Assembly: GCF_000953825.1 (NCBI RefSeq)
Contig: NZ_BBUL01000079.1
Coordinates: 1-64,000 of the forward strand
Direction: 5' to 3'
DNA length: 64,000 nt
From: Cellvibrio sp. OA-2007
Lineage (GTDB): Bacteria > Pseudomonadota > Gammaproteobacteria > Pseudomonadales > Cellvibrionaceae
Shown: positions 55,743 to 62,309 of the stretch, one piece after another
How positions within the stretch are numbered: the stretch's first letter is position 1
Layout of the letters: the number at the start of each line of letters is the position of its first letter
Notes under the pieces: generated by a model
Databases searched by the model: none
The model's input: the letters and a program-made list of their open reading frames with translations, nothing else
What the model was told of the DNA's origin: nothing
Translations under genes and position numbers: made by a program

Positions 55743-55902
55743 GGATGTCGCCGATACAGGAGTGCGGTGAAGGAAATTGTGCTTCAGGATGAAGCGGTTA
55801 AATGGAGAAAAAGGGATCAGGCACAGGATGCCGTGGCAATTAGGATGATTGCTTACCCATGCAGGAGCAAAGGGGCTAGCTGGATGCAACGTCCCTTTTT
55901 TT
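55743..55902 (+). ncRNA. CsrB/RsmZ-type CsrA-sequestering RNA
   Basis: Ten GGA motifs fall in about 140 bases on this strand, where two would be expected by chance, most as AGGA. At least five sit in hairpin loops: TCGCCG/CGGTGA (55748-55770), GCTTC-AGGAT-GAAGC (55781-55795), GGCA-CAGGA-TGCC (55820-55832), GCAAT/ATTGC around TAGGATG (55836-55852) and TGC-AGGA-GCA (55860-55869). A terminator-like GGGGC/GTCCC pair and seven T end it at 55902. This is the architecture of RsmX/Y/Z and CsrB. The 5' end is not fixed; TTGACG at 55653 is a possible -35. Confidence 0.85.
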
Positions 55903-55909
55903 AGGTTGA

Positions 55910-56314
55910 TATTATTCCGCAGAGACTGCTACGCAATTCCACGGCAACAAGGCTTCAAAAGGTAGCAACATCGATCCTAAATGGGTATATCCATTTGGCA
56001 ATGAGGTGCGCGCTTTTCATGTGGAGCGATACGAACTTTCCAAGAGATTGCCATCATTGCTTCCAGGATTGATGGAAACCAAGACGTATTATGCGGGATA
56101 CAACAACTATGCTTTTTGCGAAGTAATCCAAGGGGAGGTTGTGGTGCATTACAAAGTGGCTTTTGCAATTTACCGTTTTGCAAAGAAATTCAGGTTACAC
56201 ATTGCGAGCGCATACCGTGTTGATGCTAATACTTACGATGCTAAAAAACGGGTGAACTTTGCCTCTATCGTTCTGAGTGTTGCGCAAAACAAGAAATTGC
56301 CTACCCCAAAATAA
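55910..56314 (+). pseudogene. 3' part of an unknown gene
   Basis: The frame is open from 55910 to the stop at 56312-56314 but has no ATG at its head; GTG 56006 is the first usable start, without a ribosome site. The product (about 130 codons, with IDPKWVYPFGNEVRAFHVE and YAGYNNYAFCEVIQGEVVV) looks like real coding sequence with a missing 5' end. No family recognised. A hairpin follows directly. Confidence 0.4.
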
Positions 56315-56316
56315 CA

Positions 56317-56338
56317 AAGGGCTCCCGAAGGAGCCCTT
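56317..56338 (+). terminator. terminator-like hairpin
   Basis: A perfect 9-bp stem (AAGGGCTCC at 56317-56325, GGAGCCCTT at 56330-56338) has a CGAA tetraloop, just after the preceding partial gene. The T-tract is short, so efficiency is uncertain. Confidence 0.65.
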
Positions 56339-56510
56339 ACGACAAGCAGTAGCTTGTTCCAGATCACCCTTACCGCCACTGGCTGACCCTTTCGGGTGGT
56401 GGGATGTCATGTTGTTACCAACAAGTCTGTCGCATCCGGTTTAAAACAATTCGTGTTACAGATCATAATATAGTCCATTACTCAAAAATGATCAACAAGA
56501 AGGCACTTTG

Positions 56511-56795
56511 ATGGGAACTGTAAATGAGAGTTTCGCAAGCGAAACTGAGCTTGCCCGGCGCGAGATTGTGGAGCAGGTGGACGCCATTCACCGGTTGGAA
56601 GGGTTTGATCCAGATGATGCGCCCCAGTGGTTCCATGAACTGACAGAAGCCTACGTCCAGGGCAAAGTAACTGCCGAACAAGCCACGCAAATTGCGCTGG
56701 CAAGAATCACAAAAAACCCTATTTTTATAGACTCAAACGAACCTTTGGAGCTTCCGGCCTTTGTCAGTTTCGCAAGCGAAACTAACCCTCGATGA
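56511..56795 (+). CDS. VbhA-like antitoxin, no toxin next to it
   Basis: This is a 94-residue protein. The middle, REIVEQVDAIHRLEGFDPDD then FHELTEAYVQGKVTAEQATQIALA, matches the antitoxin VbhA helix bundle that inhibits Fic AMP-transferase toxins. No Fic gene follows; the next 860 bases are non-coding repeats. Start ATG 56511 has AAGAAGG eight bases upstream; the TTG three bases earlier is less likely. An 18-bp palindrome occurs at both ends of the gene and is read as FASET each time. Confidence 0.7.
   Translation: MGTVNESFASETELARREIVEQVDAIHRLEGFDPDDAPQWFHELTEAYVQGKVTAEQATQIALARITKNPIFIDSNEPLELPAFVSFASETNPR
56529..56783. repeat. two copies of an 18-bp palindrome
   Basis: AGTTTCGCAAGCGAAACT occurs at 56529-56546 and at 56766-56783, at the two ends of the antitoxin gene. 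It is an 8-bp inverted repeat around AA. A decayed third copy (AGTTTCGCGGACGCGAAA) lies at about 57016-57033. It could be an operator for self-control or a recombination or partition site. Confidence 0.8.
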
Positions 56796-56797
56796 TG

Positions 56798-57600
56798 ACA
56801 CTTGAGGGGCTGTAACCGGAGGAACGATAAACAAGAAATTCCTCCATATATGCCCAACGTAAAGGTATAGCCACTACCTGTAAAATCGTTAAAATAGCCT
56901 TGCGTCAGTCCCTCGCACCACGCAATTAGAGCGGAAATGTCACACTGCCGCGCCTCTTATCGTTCTTCCGGTTACAACAAGAAATCTCTCCACATATCCG
57001 TTGCAACACCTTGCCAGTTTCGCGGACGCGAAAATACGCCTGCCCCTCAAGTGTCACCATCTGCGCGTTTTAACCGCGATTTAAAGCCATAACCACTACT
57101 TATCCCGTAACCGTTAGAACGACGGATATGTGGAGTAATTCCTTGCTGCAAATAAAAATCTATACAAATCAGTATGTTATATTTTCTGATATGTGGAGGA
57201 ATTCTTACTCTAAGTCAAACCCCTACCTTTTTCCGTTCTCCTGGTTACACCGACCTAAAGTTATAGCCACTACACCGGCGCGCTATCGTTCTACCGGTTA
57301 CAGGTAAGAATTCCTCCACATATCAGGACTAAGCTGCTGATTTTTCTTGCGACCTTGAAACACGGCGGGCTTTGTTGACATTTGAGGGGCGTAACCAGGA
57401 GAACGACTATTTAAAGTTGTGGCCACTACACCGGCGGCCTATCGTTCCACTGGTTACGAGTAAGAAGCTCTACATATATAGACACTTGAGGGGCGTAACC
57501 GGGGGAAACGACAAAGGCTACTTCCTAAATGTGTAGCCACTACTATGGTGTATATAAAACGGTGGTTTTTAAGACAGTCTATTTCTCCTGGTTAAAACAA
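56798..57600. repeat. non-coding array of four repeat families in both orientations
   Basis: About 800 bases without a gene are built from four short elements repeated in direct and inverted orientation: GTAACCGG-x-GGAACGA (about nine copies, e.g. 56813, 56959 inverted, 57107, 57391, 57442 inverted), GACACTTGAGGGGC (56798, 57043 inverted, 57376, 57481), ATATGTGGAGGAATT (56838 inverted, 57125, 57189, 57309 inverted) and TATAGCCACTAC (56866, 57262, 57415, 57530). A serine recombinase gene follows. Candidates are a plasmid replication origin, a partition site or recombination sites. Confidence 0.8.
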
Positions 57601-57659
57601 CACAAATCCATTCGCTTGGTGTATAAATACCCGTCTATCAATCTATGTATTAAAAACGT

Positions 57660-58217
57660 ATGTCAAAGTTAATAGGGTATGCGCGTGTCTCCACGGATGA
57701 CCAGAATCTGGACTTGCAGCGGGACGCACTACAGAAGGCCGGTTGCCAGGTTATTTATGAAGAAACGGCCAGCGGGAAAAATGCTACCAGGGTAGAACTG
57801 GCTCAGTGCCGCAAAGCGCTGCGATCAGGCGATACGTTGGTTGTGTGGCGGTTGGATAGGCTTGGGAGATCACTACCTGACCTGGTGAGCATCATAGGCG
57901 AGCTGGAAGCGGACGGGGTTGGGTTCCAAAGCATCACGGAAAAAATCGAAACCAGCAGTGCAGCGGGTAAGCTGGTGTTCCATGTATTCGCAGCCTTGGC
58001 AGAGTTTGAGCGTAACCTGATCCGGGAACGAACCAAGGCGGGGTTAGAGGCAGCAAGGGCGCGCGGTCGTAAAGGCGGCAGAAAGCCAGCCTTAACCGAG
58101 AAAGCGGTTAAGGAGATTAGGCAGCTTTTGAAAGATCCCGATATTGAGGTAACAGAGATTGCCAAGCGATATAGTGTATCCAGGGCGACCATCTACAAGT
58201 ATTTGCGTGCCACATAA
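57660..58217 (+). CDS. serine recombinase (resolvase/invertase family)
   Basis: This 185-residue protein has the resolvase catalytic domain with the active Ser in GYARVSTDDQNLDLQRDAL, conserved Arg in WRLDRLGRSLPDLV and FAALAEFERNLIRERTKAGL. A C-terminal helix-turn-helix follows (TEIAKRYSVSRATIYKYL). It cuts and rejoins DNA at paired sites. It stands right after the inverted-repeat array, which may hold its sites. No transposase is present. Confidence 0.93.
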   Translation: MSKLIGYARVSTDDQNLDLQRDALQKAGCQVIYEETASGKNATRVELAQCRKALRSGDTLVVWRLDRLGRSLPDLVSIIGELEADGVGFQSITEKIETSSAAGKLVFHVFAALAEFERNLIRERTKAGLEAARARGRKGGRKPALTEKAVKEIRQLLKDPDIEVTEIAKRYSVSRATIYKYLRAT

Positions 58218-58329
58218 TCCGCTAACTGTGATCGAATTACCGCGAACTAGGTGTTTTTCCATTTAATTCTCAGCTAGAATTTTTTTGCACTAAAAACTTA
58301 GTTCTAACAATGCTTAAAGGAATTAATAA

Positions 58330-58728
58330 ATGCAAAGAGTCTACAAAACTATATTAGTAATTTTAGTAAGCGTTTTATCAAGCCAAGCTTATTCGATTGG
58401 TTATGTTAGCCGTGACTGCCCAGCAGCAGGGGCTAAAGAATCTATTTCAATGGATTGGTCTCAAAGAGGTGAAATGTTTTACACTGAATCAATGCAACTT
58501 GCCAAAAGAGGTGCAGGCAGATATGAGTGGGTTAAATTTACATCGGGAGGCTGGCAGTTAACTTGGCGATCGTATGCTGGTCAAGTCCTCAATTATATCA
58601 GCAATTATTATTACAGCGGTGTTTACGGTTATCACTATAGATATAACCGAATCACGAGAAGAAATGAGCAACGTTCACGGTATGTCACCTCATGCAATTT
58701 ACTTACGTGGGGTGTGAACAACTGGTAG
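58330..58728 (+). CDS. exported protein, unknown
   Basis: This is a 132-residue protein with a signal peptide (cleavage near QAYS). The mature part is rich in Tyr, Trp and Arg (YISNYYYSGVYGYHYRYN), with two Cys far apart. AAAGGAATT precedes the start. It is probably co-transcribed with the next gene, 22 bases on. No family recognised. Confidence 0.6.
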   Translation: MQRVYKTILVILVSVLSSQAYSIGYVSRDCPAAGAKESISMDWSQRGEMFYTESMQLAKRGAGRYEWVKFTSGGWQLTWRSYAGQVLNYISNYYYSGVYGYHYRYNRITRRNEQRSRYVTSCNLLTWGVNNW

Positions 58729-58750
58729 TATTACTAGCTGTTCTCTAAGT

Positions 58751-59623
58751 ATGAAAAAATATATTATTGCATTTTCGCTGATCTGCGCAGGAATTACATT
58801 TTATTTTTTTTCAGAGCGAAAAAATCTCTTGATTTTTTCCTCTGAGCAAAAACAAATGGAGTTCTCTAAAGAAAACAGGATTCAGCATCCACAGTTGGGC
58901 GTGATCAGTGCGCCCACTTCATTTCCACCGGATATACACGAAGTATCGGATAACACTCCACCACAAGAAGCTATCGATGAATTTCAAAGCGAAGAATTTA
59001 AAATTCAGTCTGCTTTAAGTGCAGGTTATTCTGGTGGAGGCGAACGGTCACTCGTAAAAAATCAAGCCATATCGATAAATGAGATGCCCGAGGCATTGCA
59101 ACCAATGTTAAAAGCGTCTCTCAGTGAAGTCAGAGAAAAAGGATACGAATCCGCAAGCGAAGAAGATATAGCCAACATAACGGATATCGAAAATAATTTG
59201 ATGGAAGGTCAGTCAGTCATAAAAAATTTGAGCTTTGAACCTTCAAAAATCCAAGATGATATACATGAAACTTATCGTTATGAGGGTTATGCATATGATA
59301 GCGTCACGCACAACCCAGACAATAGCCTACCAGCAAACTCGGTACGGCGCCTGTTCAGAAAAATGGATTCAAATGGTGTCTTAATCATTGAGGAATCAAC
59401 ATTGCAAAATGGACACAACTCTTTAGTAAAAGAGTTCGTTAACAGCAGTGTTTCTGACAAAGAAGCAATGTACTCAATAAGAAAATCTCCTTCAAATAAA
59501 GCCCTTTCATTATTAACTTGGAATGGAAAAGAGCATTCTTATACTCTCTATCATTATGGTGACAATACCACGAAGGAGGAGCTTCTGATAATTGCGAACA
59601 AGTTAGATTCGATGAATAATTAA
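58751..59623 (+). CDS. membrane-anchored or exported protein, unknown
   Basis: This is a 290-residue protein with an uncleaved or cleaved N-terminal helix (about 4-20) and a polar, acidic, low-complexity remainder (QEAIDEFQSEEFKIQ; LPANSVRRLFRKMDSNG). It resembles no family I know. It follows another exported protein with a short gap and has the same AT-rich codon use. Confidence 0.6.
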   Translation: MKKYIIAFSLICAGITFYFFSERKNLLIFSSEQKQMEFSKENRIQHPQLGVISAPTSFPPDIHEVSDNTPPQEAIDEFQSEEFKIQSALSAGYSGGGERSLVKNQAISINEMPEALQPMLKASLSEVREKGYESASEEDIANITDIENNLMEGQSVIKNLSFEPSKIQDDIHETYRYEGYAYDSVTHNPDNSLPANSVRRLFRKMDSNGVLIIEESTLQNGHNSLVKEFVNSSVSDKEAMYSIRKSPSNKALSLLTWNGKEHSYTLYHYGDNTTKEELLIIANKLDSMNN

Positions 59624-59642
59624 ATTTGATTAGGAAGGGCTG

Positions 59643-59810
59643 GTGATCAAAAAATGTTGCCTAGGGACAGCCACAACGATTAAAACGATGCAGGGATTTT
59701 CTAATCGCTACCGTTACCGGATTGGTGATTTTAGGGTGGTCTACGAGGTGATTGATTCAGAACTTGTTGTTTGGGTTCTAGAAGCCGATTGGCGAGGCAA
59801 TATTTATTAA
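59643..59810 (+). pseudogene. RelE/ParE-type toxin remnant
   Basis: A 55-codon frame from GTG 59643 ends with YRYRIGDFRVVYEVIDSELVV and VLEADWRGNIY, the typical C-terminal strands of RelE/ParE toxins (RVGDYRVIYEI pattern). The first 40 or so residues of the fold are missing and no antitoxin precedes it, so it is a decayed gene. Confidence 0.65.
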
Positions 59811-59824
59811 ACCGTAGGTTTTAT

Positions 59825-60256
59825 ATGAAAAGTAACTTGATAACAATATTAATTTTATCCCTAGCAGTACCATCATTTGCAACAGCAAGCCCAAGAGACT
59901 GCGCAGATAATTTCACGGTCGATGGTACGTTTGAAAGTGGTCGCACATTCAAGACAGCGGCTTTTGTTCCAAATGTATCCAAGGCTGATGCGATCAATGC
60001 AGCTGGCCGCGATTTGGCAAGTGTTGGCTGGCAAATTAACAGCACCAATGAAAGCATGGGCGTCATTAGTGCTTCCCAAGTTGTTACCTACGGCCAAGGA
60101 AAAACAGCCCCGCTGAATGTCCTGGTTGATGAGGCAAATGGCGGTGTGAATGTATCAATGACTTATACCATTTCTGGGGGATTGGACTCGCCTGTCGAGG
60201 CTGTTGTTAATCAATTTTGCACAACTATTGGTGCAATTGCAGATACTACTTATTGA
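59825..60256 (+). CDS. small exported protein, unknown
   Basis: This is a 143-residue protein with a clear signal peptide (MKSNLITILILSLAVPSFATA). The mature part has two Cys (near each end) and a beta-rich pattern with DAINAAGRDLASVGWQINS and ISASQVVTYGQG. I recognise no family. A short gene follows eight bases on. Confidence 0.6.
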   Translation: MKSNLITILILSLAVPSFATASPRDCADNFTVDGTFESGRTFKTAAFVPNVSKADAINAAGRDLASVGWQINSTNESMGVISASQVVTYGQGKTAPLNVLVDEANGGVNVSMTYTISGGLDSPVEAVVNQFCTTIGAIADTTY

Positions 60257-60264
60257 GGTAAATT

Positions 60265-60438
60265 ATGAGTAATATTCGAGCAGAAAATGCGGATGGTGTA
60301 CACGAGTTACTTGTGATTGGTACTGCTCTAAAACAAGCAAAAGCCTATATTGAGGAGAGAGGCGATTCCTCTGCGGATGTAGATGAAGCCCTTGCGATTA
60401 TAGATAAAATTACTGACGATGGTTTTGCGTCAGTTTAA
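60265..60438 (+). CDS. 57-residue protein, unknown
   Basis: ATG 60265 with GAGG six bases upstream opens a 57-codon frame: MSNIRAENADGVHELLVIGT followed by an acidic helix (DVDEALAIIDKITDDG). It follows the exported-protein gene at once and looks translated. It overlaps the 3' end of the opposing gene by 29 bases. No family recognised. Confidence 0.55.
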   Translation: MSNIRAENADGVHELLVIGTALKQAKAYIEERGDSSADVDEALAIIDKITDDGFASV

Positions 60439-60679
60439 TTCGAGTAGCTTTAATGAGCGTGGATGAAATCGCAATTCTTTGACCGATACCCATACCCCGC
60501 TCATCTCTCCAGTCTGGAATAGATATATCCTCGATAGTTACCCCTTCTTCCAGCAACATATTGGCCAAGGTAATTGCATCGCTATGTTTAAGCATGCGTC
60601 CATCCGTCAAGTGAGCTATTAGCTCCCCATTTTCAGCGGTGATCAATACAGTTTTATCCCTGGTCATTTTTTCGGGCAT
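60410..60679 (-). CDS. hypothetical protein at the end of the conjugation operon
   Basis: This encodes about 89 residues from ATG 60679 (MPEKMTRDKTVLITAEN); a second Met four codons on is possible. It shows LTDGRMLKHSDAITLANMLL and a C-terminus with WRDERGMG. It overlaps the upstream gene by 26 bases and is the last gene of the minus-strand operon. No family recognised. Confidence 0.5.
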   Translation of the reverse strand: MPEKMTRDKTVLITAENGELIAHLTDGRMLKHSDAITLANMLLEEGVTIEDISIPDWRDERGMGIGQRIAISSTLIKATRIKLTQNHRQ

Positions 60680-61196
60680 CAAGTAAGGCTTGGTATTGAG
60701 CATGCAGCTCCGTCCCCGGCGGCATAAAGTTTGGCAGCAGCAAGATGAACGAATCCTCTTCCTGGCATTGATCGTCAGCTTCAATCGGCGGCCTCCCGCG
60801 AGGCTTCTCTGGGCGGCTATGCCCTGCCTTCTCCAGCGCTTTGAACATGCCGTCTAGTGACTTCCAAATTGCTTCTGGATCTGCTGGCTCCAATCCTTCC
60901 CCTATGGCCTTGACTGCGAGGTCTATCGTGCTGCTGACGCTATCCAGAGCGGTTTGCAACTGCTGGCGGCGCAGTTTCATATCATGCTTGCGCTTCCATT
61001 TTGACCACTGCTGTATTTCGTCCGGGGTAAATAGTGCCGCAACTTCTGCGGGGAGCTCAGCATCAAAGCGATTAAAGGAGGCGACCATTACCAACCCTTT
61101 ACCGTCCGACTTCTCACGATAACATTGGACAGAGTTACCTTCGCAGACCACTCCGCCCAAGGTTTTATTTTTGTATCTATTAATTTTAAAGTGCAT
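60654..61196 (-). CDS. hypothetical protein with basic Arg-Gly-Arg-Pro motif
   Basis: This is a 180-residue soluble protein. The middle is helical and basic (QWSKWKRKHDMKLRRQQLQ), and PRGRPPIEADD resembles an AT-hook, so DNA contact is possible. It starts right after the stop of the zinc-ribbon protein gene. No family recognised. Confidence 0.55.
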   Translation of the reverse strand: MHFKINRYKNKTLGGVVCEGNSVQCYREKSDGKGLVMVASFNRFDAELPAEVAALFTPDEIQQWSKWKRKHDMKLRRQQLQTALDSVSSTIDLAVKAIGEGLEPADPEAIWKSLDGMFKALEKAGHSRPEKPRGRPPIEADDQCQEEDSFILLLPNFMPPGTELHAQYQALLDARKNDQG

Positions 61197-61637
61197 TTAG
61201 CGCAGCCACTTCTCATGGTGGAAAAATCGAAGGAAGGCTCCGGGAACGAATACGATACCTGTTTCAATTTGCCAGCTCCTGAATGCCCATTTGAATCCAA
61301 ACACGCAGAGCATAGCGCCCACTGCTAACCATTGAAGTACGATTTGGCCGCCCTGCCCTTGCGCCCAACCGAAGGCAGCAACAAGTAAGCAGATGAAGCC
61401 GACAGCGTAACTGCAACGACTTTTATTCCTGTGGGCTTTTACCAATGATTCGCGCTCCTGGTTCCTCATTTTATCAAGTCGCTCTTGGCCTTTTTCATAG
61501 CGAATTTCATTGGCCTTCTCTCGGAGAAGGTTTATATCTTCGGGAGCTTTCAATCGGAAATGACACTTTGTGCAGTGCCATTTCCCCTTGCCGTAATAGA
61601 GTTGTCCGTCTTCGCACTCTGGGCAGAAACAAGCCAT
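61197..61637 (-). CDS. zinc-ribbon membrane protein
   Basis: This 146-residue protein has two CxxC pairs at the start (CPECEDGQ and CTKCHF), which form a zinc ribbon. A charged helix follows, then two membrane segments (about 78-96 and 100-118). The start overlaps the previous stop (TAATG). It belongs to a plasmid-like operon; function unknown. Confidence 0.6.
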   Translation of the reverse strand: MACFCPECEDGQLYYGKGKWHCTKCHFRLKAPEDINLLREKANEIRYEKGQERLDKMRNQERESLVKAHRNKSRCSYAVGFICLLVAAFGWAQGQGGQIVLQWLAVGAMLCVFGFKWAFRSWQIETGIVFVPGAFLRFFHHEKWLR

Positions 61638-61873
61638 TATTTATGACCTCTCGCCAATTGTTCTTCAAATGCCCATTTTTCTTCCAGGGTAGCGAATGAA
61701 CGGCCTTTAACAATTTCCATTTCCAACAATCGAGAAACATTTTTTACAGGCTTCACTGCCGGAAAGCGTTTTTTAATAATTGGCTTTTTCTTGGATTGCA
61801 TGATTTGTTCTGCAATTTGAATTAAAAGCACACCAGGATTAATACTCGCGGTCATTACTTCTTGCTGCTGCAT
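61637..61873 (-). CDS. small basic hypothetical protein
   Basis: This encodes about 78 residues, basic in the middle (SKKKPIIKKRFPAVKPVKN), ending in an acidic helix. It overlaps the upstream gene by 35 bases and touches the next, so it is part of the operon. The start could be the GTG at 61879 or the ATG at 61873. No family recognised. Confidence 0.5.
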   Translation of the reverse strand: MQQQEVMTASINPGVLLIQIAEQIMQSKKKPIIKKRFPAVKPVKNVSRLLEMEIVKGRSFATLEEKWAFEEQLARGHK

Positions 61874-62300
61874 CTTCACACCACCGTTTTATTGTGTTGA
61901 CGATATTTTGTGAGCAATTTTGCTCACTCAGTTCAATCAAAGATATTTTTCGTAAATGACCGGTTTTGATGTGCTTATTCGAGCACTCAAGCAATGCATT
62001 ACAGAAATTATCTCTGAATTCTTGCGGTGCGTTTTCCAGGGTCTGGATGGCTGCGATCACAAGCGATTGAGCAGCGTTTAACGCAAAAGATTGGTCGTTA
62101 TTAACTTGTCGCGCAATTGATAGATCTTCACGCGCTTCACGCAGCTTATTTTCAAGCTGTTGAAACTTCGGTTTAGCGTCTGCAATCGCTTCATTCCAAC
62201 CGTCGATATGGCCAGCCTCATAGCCTTGTGCTTGGCCTTGTTTCAAGCCGACAGAGTGGCCTATTGACTCGGCTGTGTATGCTTCTCTTGACTGATACAT
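61839..62300 (-). CDS. coiled-coil hypothetical protein
   Basis: This 153-residue soluble protein has a Gly/Gln-rich start (GLKQGQAQGYEAGHIDGW) followed by coiled coil (KFQQLENKLREAREDLSIA). It lies ten bases after the DotA/TraY-like gene. Such Gln/Gly-spaced segments occur in plasmid transfer accessory proteins, but I cannot name it. Confidence 0.55.
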   Translation of the reverse strand: MYQSREAYTAESIGHSVGLKQGQAQGYEAGHIDGWNEAIADAKPKFQQLENKLREAREDLSIARQVNNDQSFALNAAQSLVIAAIQTLENAPQEFRDNFCNALLECSNKHIKTGHLRKISLIELSEQNCSQNIVNTIKRWCEDAAARSNDREY

Positions 62301-62309
62301 GCAAACCTC

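Noticed and set aside
56798-57600. CRISPR array
   Set aside because: The repeats are unequal in spacing, occur in both orientations and belong to four families; no cas genes are near.
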